Both the position numbers and the translations under genes were made by a program. The notes under the pieces were generated by a model, which had not been told where the DNA came from, ran no database searches, and saw only the letters and a program-made list of their open reading frames with translations. From Trueperella bernardiae (GTDB taxonomy: Bacteria; Actinomycetota; Actinomycetes; Actinomycetales; Actinomycetaceae), in contig NZ_LNIZ01000001.1 in NCBI RefSeq assembly GCF_001469025.1, positions 1-64,000 of the forward strand: a stretch of DNA of 64,000 bases, given 5' to 3'. Numbering within the stretch: position 1 is the first letter of the stretch; each line of letters starts with the position of its first letter. Below, piece after piece: positions 35,123-43,371 of this stretch.

Positions 35123-36067
35123 CTAGGACCAGTACTCGTCGCCGAGCGGGATGAAGCCCTCGGGGATATCCTCATACGAGGCCTCGTCCTCGATCGGTTC
35201 GACGTGGATGACGATGTCGGTGTTGTCGAGCCGGGCCTGGATCGCGCGCTCGACCTCCATCGCGAGGTCGTGGCCCTGCTTGACCGTCCACAGCCCCGGC
35301 ACCTGGAGGTCGACGTTGATGAAGCGCTCGCGGCCGGACTGGCGGGTCTGCAGACCGTGGAAGCTGATCGAGCCCGGCTGGCTGAAGCTTCGCAGGACCT
35401 CGACGATGGCCGCGTTTTCGTCGTCGGGAAGTGTGACGTCCATGAGGCCGGAGAGCGAGGTGCGCAGGAGCGAGAGGCCCGTCCACACGATGTTGATGGC
35501 GACGGCGATCGCGATGAGGGGATCGAGGATGGACCAGCCGGTTGCCAGGACGAGGAGAAGGCCGACGATGACGCCCGCGGAGGTGATGAGGTCGGTGAGC
35601 AGGTGGCGCCCATCGGCCTCGAGCGTGATCGAGCGCTTCTTACGGCCCACGCGAATGAGGTACATGCCGGCGGCGCCGTTGATGAGGGCGGCGATGGCGG
35701 AGATGACCAGGCCAATCCCGAGGCTCTCCACGGGCTTGGAGTGAGCGAGGCGCATGATCGCGGCGAAGATGATGAGCGCGGCCGCGCCGAAGATCATGGC
35801 GCCCTCGATGGCGGTGGAGAAGTACTCGGCCTTCGAGCGCCCGAAGGTGTAGCGCGAGCTGGCGGGCTTGGCGGCCAGCATGAGCGAAATGAGGGCGATG
35901 ACCGCCGCGACGAGGTTGACCACTGACTCCATCGCGTCCGACAGGAGGGAGACAGAGCCGGTGGCGAGGTAGGCTCCCGCTTTGAGCGCGATGGTCACGA
36001 TAGCGACGCCGATCGAGAGCCACGCGTACGGCGCGAGGTTCTCCCTGTGGCGGGTGTCTTGGGTCAT
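35123..36067 (-). CDS. Cation diffusion facilitator transporter
   Basis: A 314-residue CDF protein (start at ATG 36067, with GGAG close upstream; a longer start at GTG 36127 is possible). About six membrane helices are followed by a cytoplasmic ferredoxin-like domain (about 210-300). Helix 2 carries SLLSDAMESVVN and helix 5 carries HLLTD. In Zn/Fe CDFs helix 2 has D/H-x3-D; here the aligned residues look like E-x3-N, so the metal preference may differ. It exports divalent metals using the proton gradient. Divergent from rpsP. Confidence 0.88.
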   Translation of the reverse strand: MTQDTRHRENLAPYAWLSIGVAIVTIALKAGAYLATGSVSLLSDAMESVVNLVAAVIALISLMLAAKPASSRYTFGRSKAEYFSTAIEGAMIFGAAALIIFAAIMRLAHSKPVESLGIGLVISAIAALINGAAGMYLIRVGRKKRSITLEADGRHLLTDLITSAGVIVGLLLVLATGWSILDPLIAIAVAINIVWTGLSLLRTSLSGLMDVTLPDDENAAIVEVLRSFSQPGSISFHGLQTRQSGRERFINVDLQVPGLWTVKQGHDLAMEVERAIQARLDNTDIVIHVEPIEDEASYEDIPEGFIPLGDEYWS

Positions 36068-36373
36068 GACTCCATTGTCGTTCCTGCCAGCGGCGATGGG
36101 AACTAACAGTTGAGGGACCTTTCGCACACTTCGCTACAATGAAACGCCGTGTTTAGGGCTCCTGAAAACCCGGCACGTGACCACTACCACCGAGCGGAAA
36201 GCGAGCAGGGAGTGCAAAAAGTGGGCAAAGTCTGGCATCATGGTTCGTTGTACTCAGGCATCACCGGGTCCCTCTCACCCTGGCGGCGTCTCAGTCCGGG
36301 TAAAAACCAGACGCATGATTTCCCACGTTTCCGGTTGGAACCCACCAAACATGAACTAGGAGTGACCGCTAAA
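36068..36373. other. Intergenic region with rpsP promoter and leader
   Basis: A -10 hexamer TACAAT at 36135-36140 (TTGAGG at 36110-36115 as weak -35) would give a leader of about 225 nt before rpsP. The leader contains one clear hairpin, GCGTCT/AGACGC around 36286-36315. No reading frame here looks real, and no known leader family is recognised. Confidence 0.45.
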
Positions 36374-36826
36374 GTGGCAGTCAAGATTCGTTTGAAGCGT
36401 ATGGGCAAGATCCGTGAGGCCCACTACCGCGTCGTCGTCGTCGATTCTCGCAAGAAGCGTGACGGCCGCGTCATTGAGGAGATCGGTTACTACAACCCGA
36501 ACACCGAGCCGTCGGTGATCGACATCAACTCGGAGCGTGCTCGTTACTGGATCTCGGTCGGCGCCCAGCCGTCGGAGCCGGTGCTGGCTCAGCTGAAGAT
36601 CACGGGTGATTGGCAGGCAGCCAAGGGTCTCGAGGGTGGCTCCACCCTGAAGACCGCCGAGGTTGTGGACATCGCCGCGCAGCGCGAGGAGGCCACCAAG
36701 GCCGTCCAGGCCGAGGCCGAGAAGCGCCGCGCCGACAAGGCGAAGGCTCGCGAGGAGGCCGAGGCGGAGGCTGCACAGGCTGAGGCCGAGGCTGACGTGG
36801 CTCCGGCAGAGGCTGAGGAAGCGTAA
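36374..36826 (+). CDS. rpsP: 30S ribosomal protein S16
   Basis: 150 residues from GTG 36374, reading [20 protein letters not shown], the canonical S16 opening; GGAG lies 12 bp upstream. The core (about 1-85) ends near [11 protein letters not shown] and is followed by an Ala/Glu/Lys-rich coiled tail, as in other actinobacterial S16 proteins. It assembles in the 5' domain of the 30S subunit. The stop overlaps the next ATG by one base, so it is coupled with khpA. Confidence 0.95.
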   Translation: MAVKIRLKRMGKIREAHYRVVVVDSRKKRDGRVIEEIGYYNPNTEPSVIDINSERARYWISVGAQPSEPVLAQLKITGDWQAAKGLEGGSTLKTAEVVDIAAQREEATKAVQAEAEKRRADKAKAREEAEAEAAQAEAEADVAPAEAEEA

Positions 36827-37062
36827 TGCTTGCTGACGCCTTGGAACACCTCGTTCGCGGAATCGTGGACAATCCGGACGACGTCGAGGTCACCTCGCGC
36901 AACAACCGCCGCGGTGAGCTCCTCGAAGTCCGAGTCAATCCCGAGGACCTCGGGCGTGTGATCGGCCGCAACGGCCGCACGGCCAAGGCGTTGCGCTCCG
37001 TGATCGGCGCGCTTGCAACGCAGGGCCCGGTACGCGTTGACGTGATCGAAACCGATCTGTGA
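36826..37062 (+). CDS. khpA: KH-domain RNA-binding protein KhpA
   Basis: A 78-residue single KH domain with the RNA-binding GRVIGRNGRTAKALR loop (about 43-57), preceded by the family N-terminus LEHLVRGIVDNPDDVEV. KhpA proteins, partnered by KhpB/Jag, bind many RNAs and influence cell division and envelope growth. The rpsP-khpA-rimM-trmD order is conserved across Gram-positives. A terminator follows. Confidence 0.93.
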   Translation: MLADALEHLVRGIVDNPDDVEVTSRNNRRGELLEVRVNPEDLGRVIGRNGRTAKALRSVIGALATQGPVRVDVIETDL

Positions 37063-37075
37063 TAACTTCCGTGAA

Positions 37076-37105
37076 GGACCCGCCAGGTGTGGCGGGTCCT
37101 TTGCT
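37076..37105 (+). terminator. Terminator after khpA
   Basis: A perfect 10-bp stem GGACCCGCCA / TGGCGGGTCC with a GGTG loop, followed by TTTGCT. Separates rpsP-khpA from rimM-trmD. Confidence 0.75.
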
Positions 37106-37143
37106 ATCCAGGCAAGATTGAAGGAAGAGAAAAAGGGGGAGTC

Positions 37144-37683
37144 ATGCAGTTGACGGTGGCGATCATTGGTGCCGCGAACGGCCTCAAGGGTGACGTGAAG
37201 TTGGACGTGCGCACGGACGATCCGGAGCGGCGGCTCGCCGTGGGCACCACGCTGGAGACCGACCCGGCCGACATGGGCCCGGTGACGATCACCGCGCGGC
37301 GCGAATACAAGGGCACCCAGTACGTGCGCTTCGCCGAGTACGCCGACCGCACGGGCGCCGAGTCGCTGCGCGGGGTGAAGCTGGTCATCGAGTCGGATGA
37401 GGACGAGGCGGAAGAAGATGCCTGGTTCCCGCACGAGCTCAAGGGCCTGGAGGTGCTCGACCCGGAGGGCTACGAGCTCGGCATCGTGGTCGGGCTCGAG
37501 CCGATGCCCGCTCAGGACCTGCTGGTGGTGCGCGAGCCGGACGGGATCATCACCCGGGTGCCCTTCGTCAAGGAGATCGTCACCGAGGTGGACCTCGAGG
37601 ATAACTGCGTGATCATCGACGCCCCTCCCGGGCTCTTCTCGCCCGACGAGCTCGTGATCTCCGAGGAGACCGAGGGGCGGTAG
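37144..37683 (+). CDS. rimM: Ribosome maturation factor RimM
   Basis: A 179-residue 16S rRNA-processing factor that acts with S19 during 30S head assembly. The N-terminal RimM beta-barrel (QLTVAIIGAANGLKGDVKLDVRTDDP) and C-terminal PRC-barrel (LKGLEVLDPEGYELGIV, DLLVVREPDG, PFVKEIVTEVDL) are both present. ATG 37144 follows AGGGGGAG. trmD starts 2 bp after its stop. Confidence 0.95.
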   Translation: MQLTVAIIGAANGLKGDVKLDVRTDDPERRLAVGTTLETDPADMGPVTITARREYKGTQYVRFAEYADRTGAESLRGVKLVIESDEDEAEEDAWFPHELKGLEVLDPEGYELGIVVGLEPMPAQDLLVVREPDGIITRVPFVKEIVTEVDLEDNCVIIDAPPGLFSPDELVISEETEGR

Positions 37684-37685
37684 GC

Positions 37686-39041
37686 GTGCGCTTTGACATC
37701 ATCTCGGTCTTCCCCGAGTTCTTCTCCGTGCTCGACCTGTCGCTTGTCGGCAAGGCGCGCAGCCGCGGCCTTATCGATATCGCCGCGCACGACTTGCGCA
37801 CCTGGACCGCCGACGTCCACCGCACCGTGGACGATTCGCCGTTCGGCGGGGGCGCCGGCATGGTGATGAAGCCGGACGTGTGGGGCAAGGCGATCGACGA
37901 CGTCGTGGGCCCCGGCCGTGCCGTACTTGCGATCCCGACGCCCTCGGGCGCGATGCTCACGCAGCAGGCGTGCTGGGAGCTGGCGGAGGCTGACCAAATC
38001 GTCATCGCGTGCGGACGGTACGAGGGGATCGACGCCCGGGTGGCCGAACATTACCGTGCGGCGGGCATGGAGGTGGTCGAGTATTCGCTCGGCGACTACG
38101 TACTCAACGGGGGAGAGGTGGCCGCGATTGCGTTGGTCGAGGCCGTCTCGCGGCTCGTGCCGGGGATGGTGGGCAACCCCGAGTCGCTGCGCGAGGAATC
38201 GCACGGGGTGGCCGGCCTGCTCGAGTACCCGGTCTACACCCGGCCCACCTCCTTCCGCGGCCTGGACGTGCCCGAGGTCCTCACCTCCGGCGACCACGGG
38301 AAGGTGGCTCGCTGGCGGCGCGACCGCGCCCTCGAGCGCACGGCCGCCCGGCGCCCGGACATGATCGCCGTGCTCGACGTGGCTGGCTTGGGCAAGAGGG
38401 ATCGCGCGACCTTGACCCGGCTCGGCTGGGTGGTCGGGGAGGGCCTGCAGCGCGTAGTCGTGAACGAGGCTGGGCCGGCGGAGGCGGGAGAGGTCGCTGC
38501 CCTTGCCGGCCGGCTCTTCCCGCACGCCTGCCCGCCCGGCATGGCCGACGCCGACATCGCGGCCTTCGTGGCCGAAAACCTGAGCTCGGAGCGGTTCGCG
38601 AACTACGTCGCCGACCCGCGCTACCTCGTGCTCGTGGCCCGCGTGGGTGGCAAGCTCGCCGGCTACGCGATGGCCTTCTTCCCGGCGAGCGCACAGGACC
38701 AGGCCGAGGCGATCGAGGCGGGGGCGCCGGTCGACGTCGTGCTGGAGGACACCCCGCGTGAGGGCGAGCTCGTGTACCTGTCCAAGCTCTACGTCGATAC
38801 GCCGTGGCGCGGCACGGGCGTGTTCGACATCCTCATGCGCGAGGCCCTGGCCAAGATGGCGCGGCGGGCCGAGGGTGGCGAGCCGTACGTCTGGCTAGGG
38901 ACGAACACCGCCAACAAACGTGCCATCCGGGCCTACAAGCGGGCCGGCTTCAGGGTTGTGGGCGCGCGCGAATTCGTTGTGGGTGAGCAGATCAACAAGG
39001 ATGTCACTTTGGCGATCCGGGCGCGTGTGCCACAATTGTAG
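37686..39041 (+). CDS. trmD: tRNA (guanine-N1)-methyltransferase TrmD fused to a GNAT acetyltransferase
   Basis: 451 residues from GTG 37686. Residues 1-235 are a complete SPOUT-class TrmD, which makes m1G37: DDSPFGGGAGMVMKP (49-63), the SAM-binding knot ACGRYEGIDARV (108-119), YSLGDYVLNGGE (133-144) and an intact C-terminal helix. Residues about 260-447 form a GNAT domain: acetyl-CoA loop PWRGTGVF (373-380), YVWLGTNTANKRAIRAYKRAGF (401-422), and a PaiA-like ending GAREFVVGEQINKDV. Typical TrmD has about 230-270 residues. The fusion is uninterrupted by stops. It follows rimM, as is usual. Confidence 0.93.
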   Translation: MRFDIISVFPEFFSVLDLSLVGKARSRGLIDIAAHDLRTWTADVHRTVDDSPFGGGAGMVMKPDVWGKAIDDVVGPGRAVLAIPTPSGAMLTQQACWELAEADQIVIACGRYEGIDARVAEHYRAAGMEVVEYSLGDYVLNGGEVAAIALVEAVSRLVPGMVGNPESLREESHGVAGLLEYPVYTRPTSFRGLDVPEVLTSGDHGKVARWRRDRALERTAARRPDMIAVLDVAGLGKRDRATLTRLGWVVGEGLQRVVVNEAGPAEAGEVAALAGRLFPHACPPGMADADIAAFVAENLSSERFANYVADPRYLVLVARVGGKLAGYAMAFFPASAQDQAEAIEAGAPVDVVLEDTPREGELVYLSKLYVDTPWRGTGVFDILMREALAKMARRAEGGEPYVWLGTNTANKRAIRAYKRAGFRVVGAREFVVGEQINKDVTLAIRARVPQL

Positions 39042-39095
39042 GGCTTGTATGGGATTCGCGGCCTGCCGCAGGGGGCACGATCCGGCTGCAAGTTC

Positions 39096-39126
39096 TTTCC
39101 GACGAACGGGCGAAAGCCCGGAAAGC
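39096..39126 (+). promoter_or_regulatory. Structured leader hairpin before rplS
   Basis: CGGGC-GAAA-GCCCG (39107-39120) forms a stable tetraloop hairpin extended by CTTTC/GAAAG outer pairs. It lies 40 bp before rplS and may be part of a ribosomal-protein leader; no known family could be confirmed. Confidence 0.4.
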
Positions 39127-39160
39127 ACTCTGACCTGCGCGCAGGGTGGTTGAGAAGATA

Positions 39161-39511
39161 ATGATCATTATCGACAAGATTAACGAAGCATCGCTGACCG
39201 AGCGCCCCGACTTCCGCGCGGGTGACACGGTCAAGGTCAACGTGAAGGTTGTGGAAGGCCAGCGTCACCGTATCCAGGTCTTCCAGGGCGTTGTCATCGA
39301 CCGCAAGGGCGGCAACGGCATTGGTGCGACCTTCACGGTCCGCAAGGTGTCCTTCGGTGTTGGCGTGGAGCGTCGCTTCCCGCTGCACTCCCCGAACGTT
39401 GACTCAATCGAGGTGGTCAGCCGTGGCCGCGTTCGCCGCGCCAAGCTGTACTACCTGCGCGATCGTCACGGCAAGGCCGCGAAGATCCGCGAGATGCGTG
39501 CAGACGCCTAG
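39161..39511 (+). CDS. rplS: 50S ribosomal protein L19
   Basis: A 116-residue protein at the 30S-50S interface. ATG 39161 gives the usual length; the in-frame GTG 39146 is less likely. Canonical motifs are [33 protein letters not shown] and the C-terminal [18 protein letters not shown]. It follows trmD as in most bacteria and ends at a textbook terminator. Confidence 0.96.
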   Translation: MIIIDKINEASLTERPDFRAGDTVKVNVKVVEGQRHRIQVFQGVVIDRKGGNGIGATFTVRKVSFGVGVERRFPLHSPNVDSIEVVSRGRVRRAKLYYLRDRHGKAAKIREMRADA

Positions 39512-39526
39512 GGGTGTCGCAAGCTG

Positions 39527-39554
39527 GAAGCACCCGCGAGGGTGCTTCTTTTTT
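39527..39554 (+). terminator. rplS terminator
   Basis: A 9-bp stem GAAGCACCC / GGGTGCTTC with a GCGA loop, followed by TTTTTTA: the clearest intrinsic terminator in the window. Confidence 0.92.
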
Positions 39555-39659
39555 ATCCACAGCCCGAACGCTGTCGGCGAAGTCACGTGGAGACACCCCG
39601 GCTCGGCGGCGAACGTGCCCGGCCGGTGACGTAGTGTAGTGGTCAGTAGGAGGAGCGCG

Positions 39660-40424
39660 ATGGAGGAACTTGACCAGGCGGACGCGATGCCGCCGTCGTA
39701 CCCGCCCGAGCACCGTGCTGAACCGAGTCGGAGCGAGAAGGGCGAAGTGGGCGCCAAGAAGCGCCTGGGATCCACCGTGCTCGAATTTGCCACGATCATC
39801 GCGGTAGCTCTCCTCATCTCGGTCATCATCAAGACCTTCTTCGCGCAGGCCTTCGCCATCCCGTCTGAGTCGATGGAGAACACGCTTATTCCGGGGGATC
39901 GGATCCTGGTCAACAAGCTGGCGGACTCGGAGGAAGACCTCCACCGGGGTGACGTGGTCGTGTTCGTGGACCCGGGCAACTGGCTGTCCGACTCGGCGAA
40001 GCCGCACTATTCTGGGGTGCAGAAGGTGCTCATCAGTGTGGGCGAACTCGTGGGCGTGGTCCCACAGAACGTGGGCGACCATCTGGTCAAGCGCATCATT
40101 GGCCTGCCCGGCGATCACGTGGAGTGCTGTCATGACGGCCTCATCACGGTCAACGGCGAGCCGATTACGGAGACGTACATCAAGCCCGGATCCTCGCCGT
40201 CGGACACGGAGTTCGACGTGGTGGTTCCTGATGGGCACGTGTGGCTCATGGGCGATAACCGCGACCGCTCGAAGGATTCGCGCTACCACCAGCAAGCCAC
40301 CGGCTTTGGTTTCGTGCCGATCTCGAACATCGAGGGGCGAGCGTGGCTGACCATGTATCCGCTCGACCGGATGGGTAAGATCCCCTCGGCCAGAGAGGTG
40401 TTCGCAGGCGTTGATAGTCCCTGA
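39660..40424 (+). CDS. lepB: Signal peptidase I
   Basis: A 254-residue membrane protease that removes signal peptides from secreted proteins. ATG 39660 follows AGGAGG. A cytoplasmic Glu/Pro-rich N-terminus leads to one membrane helix (about 43-65). The catalytic Ser is in IPSESME and the general-base Lys in VKRIIGLPGD. Box E GDNRDRSKDSR and a late FVPISNIEGRAW follow. The stop region overlaps rnhB by 14 bp, so the two are likely an operon. Confidence 0.95.
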   Translation: MEELDQADAMPPSYPPEHRAEPSRSEKGEVGAKKRLGSTVLEFATIIAVALLISVIIKTFFAQAFAIPSESMENTLIPGDRILVNKLADSEEDLHRGDVVVFVDPGNWLSDSAKPHYSGVQKVLISVGELVGVVPQNVGDHLVKRIIGLPGDHVECCHDGLITVNGEPITETYIKPGSSPSDTEFDVVVPDGHVWLMGDNRDRSKDSRYHQQATGFGFVPISNIEGRAWLTMYPLDRMGKIPSAREVFAGVDSP

Positions 40425-41079
40425 TCGCGAGGTCGAGCTCGCCCTGTTGCGCGAGGTGAGCGAGCGCGGCGGTCGCTACGTGGCGGGGGTTGACGAGGTG
40501 GGGCGCGGGGCGCTCGCCGGGCCGGCCACGGTGGGCATCGCGGTCGTCTCCCTGGGTACTCCCGATGACTTCCCCGCGGGACTGCGCGATTCGAAGCTCA
40601 TGACGCCGATAGCGCGGACCCGCGCAGTGGGCCAGGTCCGTGAGTGGGTGGAAGCCGCGGCGGTGGGGCACGCGGGCGCCGACGTCGTCAACCAGTGGGG
40701 GATCATCGGCGCGCTGCGGTATGCCGCCGGGGAGGCGCTCGCCCAGCTGGATCTGCCGATTTCGGCGGTGATCTTGGACGGCACGCACGACTGGTGGTCG
40801 CCGTCGGAGTTGCCGATCGGGCCGCAACTTCCGCCCTATCCTGTGCACATGGAGGTCAAGGGCGACGCGCGCTGCGCGGTGGTGGCCGCGGCGAGCGTGC
40901 TCGCGAAGGTGGAGCGCGATAAGCTCATGACCCGGCTCGGCGCGCAGTATCCGGGCTACGATTGGGAGCGAAACAAGGGATACTCCTCGCCGGCCCACAT
41001 CGCGGGCCTGGGAGCGCTGGGCGCGAGCGAGCACCACCGAACGAGTTGGAAACTACCTGGATTGGAGCAGGGACGATGA
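40411..41079 (+). CDS. rnhB: Ribonuclease HII
   Basis: A 222-residue nuclease that cuts RNA in RNA-DNA hybrids and removes misincorporated ribonucleotides. Motifs: GVDEVGRGALAGP (first Asp-Glu pair), LRDSKLMT, the Asp in LDGTHD, and GDARCAVVAAASVLAK. The start is TTG 40411, inside the end of lepB. The DUF2469 gene begins in the stop (ATGA overlap). Confidence 0.94.
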   Translation: MIVPDREVELALLREVSERGGRYVAGVDEVGRGALAGPATVGIAVVSLGTPDDFPAGLRDSKLMTPIARTRAVGQVREWVEAAAVGHAGADVVNQWGIIGALRYAAGEALAQLDLPISAVILDGTHDWWSPSELPIGPQLPPYPVHMEVKGDARCAVVAAASVLAKVERDKLMTRLGAQYPGYDWERNKGYSSPAHIAGLGALGASEHHRTSWKLPGLEQGR

Positions 41080-41387
41080 GCGAACTGGAGAACTACGAAG
41101 CGGACGCCGAACTCGCGCTCTACCGCGAGTACCGGGACGTGGCGAGCCTGTTCCAGTTTGTGGTGGAGACCGAGCGGCGCTTCTATTTGGCCAACGACGT
41201 CGATGTCAAGGTTCGCGCCTCGGCCGCCGGTGACGTCTTTTTCGAGGTGATGCTCACGGACGCGTGGGTGTGGGACATCTTCCGCCCCTCGAGGTTCATC
41301 CGCGGCGCGCGGATCGTAACCTTTAAGGACGTCAACGTGGAGGAGCTGAACAAGCCCGATCTCTCGCGCGGGCTCGACTTCGAATAG
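41076..41387 (+). CDS. DUF2469 family protein
   Basis: A 103-residue conserved actinobacterial protein (MSELENYEADAELALYREYRDV..., ending VTFKDVNVEELNKPDL). The family is found next to rnhB and yraN in actinobacteria but has no proven function. It overlaps the rnhB stop by 4 bp (ATGA), indicating translational coupling. Confidence 0.92.
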   Translation: MSELENYEADAELALYREYRDVASLFQFVVETERRFYLANDVDVKVRASAAGDVFFEVMLTDAWVWDIFRPSRFIRGARIVTFKDVNVEELNKPDLSRGLDFE

Positions 41388-41494
41388 CGTTATTTCGCGA
41401 AAAAACATTATCCACATTTTCCCTTGCGGGAGCTTTACCCACATTTGGGGCTTTTGCGAAATCAGGCGCCGGCGATTCCTGCTGAAATCGTCCT
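41388..41494 (+). promoter_or_regulatory. AT-rich regulatory region with two DnaA-box-like sites upstream of yraN-comM
   Basis: TTATCCACA (41408-41416) is a perfect consensus DnaA box, and TTACCCACA (41435-41443), same orientation, differs by one base. They are flanked by the 10-bp palindrome TTTCGCGAAA (41393-41402), and a partial inverted partner GCGAAAT lies at 41456-41462. The stretch is clearly more AT-rich than its surroundings. It may control the yraN-comM-dprA-xerC run. No -10 can be chosen confidently. Confidence 0.45.
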
Positions 41495-41854
41495 ATGACG
41501 AACAATGAATTAGGCGCGTGGGGCGAGAACCTCGCGGCAACATATCTGACGCATCAGGGCTGGACGATCCTCGCCCGCAACTGGCGTACGCGCGGGGGCG
41601 AGATCGACATCGTGGGCTTCGACCCGCAACGTAACGCGATCGTGGCGGTTGAGGTCAAGACACGGCGTACTCACCGGGCGGGCACGCCCGCAGAGGCGGT
41701 GACCGCGCTCAAGGTCAATCGGATCAAAGGGCTGCTGTTGCAGTGGCTCCTTGACCACCGCTCGTTCGGCACGCAGATTGGCGTGGACGTGGTGACGGTG
41801 GATCTGGCCGGCGATAGGCATGAGCTGACCCACCTCAAGGGGGTGGAGTTATGA
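41495..41854 (+). CDS. YraN family (UPF0102) endonuclease-like protein
   Basis: 119 residues with the UPF0102 nuclease-fold pattern: GAWGENLAATYLTHQGW, NWRTRGGEIDIVG (Glu/Asp of a PD-(D/E)XK-like site) and VAVEVKTRR. The biochemical role is not established. Its 3' end overlaps comM by 4 bp, and the run continues with dprA and xerC. Confidence 0.93.
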   Translation: MTNNELGAWGENLAATYLTHQGWTILARNWRTRGGEIDIVGFDPQRNAIVAVEVKTRRTHRAGTPAEAVTALKVNRIKGLLLQWLLDHRSFGTQIGVDVVTVDLAGDRHELTHLKGVEL

Positions 41855-43371
41855 GCGCGATCGCAGGAACGGTGGGGCGGGCCAACACCCTGTCGGTGGT
41901 GGGCGTGCAGGCGGTGCCAATCCTCGTGGAGGCCGTCCAGCTCAACGGGTTGCCGAGCTTCCACATCGTGGGGCTTCCCGACGCGGCGGTCAATGAGGCG
42001 CGCGAACGCCTGCGGGCCGGCTTTCACGCCATCGGGATCACGTGGCCCAATCGGCGCCTCACGGTCAACCTATCGCCGGCCGACGTCATGAAATCGGGTA
42101 CCGGCTTTGACCTGTCGATCGCGGTGGCGATCCTCGGCTCGATCGGGTTCGGTTTCGGGCGCGAGGCGGTTGTCATGGGCGAACTCGGCCTGGACGGCTC
42201 GGTGCGGCCGGTGCGCGGGGTCCTGCCCGCCCTGCTCGCGGCTAAGGACGCGCAGGTGGCGATCGTGCCCCAGGCCAACCAGGACGAGGCGATGCTCGTG
42301 GACGGGCTGGAGGTCATCGGCGTGCACCACCTGGCCCAGGTGGCCGAGATGTGCGGGGTGCCCGGCGTCGTCGTCCCGCCCCCAACCCAGCTCAGTGCCG
42401 AGGTGCTTGACGTGCCGGAGGCGATGGCGGACGTGGCTGACGTATGCGGGCAGGAGGAGGCGATCCTCGCCCTCCAGGTGGCGGCCGCGGGCGGGCATCA
42501 CATGCTCATGGTCGGCCCGCCCGGGGTGGGTAAGTCGATGCTCGCCCGCCGCATGCCCGGCATCCTCCCGGACCTCAGCCAGGCTGACGCGCTGGAGGTG
42601 GCGGCGATCGCCTCCCTCACGGGCGAGCGGGTCACGTCCCTGCCCGTCCATCCGCCTTTCGCCGCGCCCCACCACACGGCCACCACGGTGGCTTTGGTGG
42701 GCGGGGGATCGCGGATGCCGCGGCCGGGTGCGATCACAGCCGCGCACCGCGGCGTGCTCTTCATGGACGAGTTTCCCGAGTTTGCCCCGCGAGCGATCCA
42801 GTCCCTGCGCCAGCCGCTCGAGGAGGGGTGGATTGACGTGGCGCGGGCGAAGGCGAGCGTGCGCTTCCCGGCACGCTTCCAGCTCATCGCGGCGGCCAAC
42901 CCCTGCAGGTGCGGGCGCAGGCTCGACCCGGGCTCGGCGTGCACGTGCACTTCGCGCGACATCCGGCTGTATGAGGCCTCGCTAGGCGGCCCGGTGCGCG
43001 ACCGTATCGACATCCACGTTACCCTGCGTCGCCCGTCGAAGGCAGACCTGCGCCGGGGCGGAAGCGCCTCGAGCGCGCAGCTGAAGAGCGCCGTGGCCGA
43101 GGCCCGGGAGCGGCAGGCCTTCCGCCTGGCCGGCCTCGAACTCGAGCGTAACGCCGACGTGCCCGGCTCCTGGCTGCGGCGCAACACCCCGCTCCAGGGC
43201 GTGACACTGGCCCGGATCGACAAGGGCCTGGCCTCGGGCCTGCTCTCGCTGCGCGGGTATGACAGGATTTTGCGCCTCGCCTGGTCGATTGCCGACCTCG
43301 CCGGGCACGGCAGGCCCACCGACGACGACGTGGCGGCGGCCTTCATGTTGAGCGGAAGGATGGACTCGTGA
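41851..43371 (+). CDS. comM: ComM/YifB AAA+ Mg-chelatase-like ATPase
   Basis: 506 residues. The N-terminal ChlI/Lon-type domain (VEAVQLNGLPSFHIVGLPDAAV) is followed by a AAA+ core with Walker A GPPGVGKS, Walker B LFMDEFPEF and the sensor AAANPCRCG, and a C-terminal Mg-chelatase domain ending LAWSIADLAGHGRP. In proteobacteria ComM is a helicase for branch migration in natural transformation. Here it sits between yraN and dprA, all with 4-bp overlaps, fitting DNA uptake or recombination. Confidence 0.93.
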   Translation: MSAIAGTVGRANTLSVVGVQAVPILVEAVQLNGLPSFHIVGLPDAAVNEARERLRAGFHAIGITWPNRRLTVNLSPADVMKSGTGFDLSIAVAILGSIGFGFGREAVVMGELGLDGSVRPVRGVLPALLAAKDAQVAIVPQANQDEAMLVDGLEVIGVHHLAQVAEMCGVPGVVVPPPTQLSAEVLDVPEAMADVADVCGQEEAILALQVAAAGGHHMLMVGPPGVGKSMLARRMPGILPDLSQADALEVAAIASLTGERVTSLPVHPPFAAPHHTATTVALVGGGSRMPRPGAITAAHRGVLFMDEFPEFAPRAIQSLRQPLEEGWIDVARAKASVRFPARFQLIAAANPCRCGRRLDPGSACTCTSRDIRLYEASLGGPVRDRIDIHVTLRRPSKADLRRGGSASSAQLKSAVAEARERQAFRLAGLELERNADVPGSWLRRNTPLQGVTLARIDKGLASGLLSLRGYDRILRLAWSIADLAGHGRPTDDDVAAAFMLSGRMDS

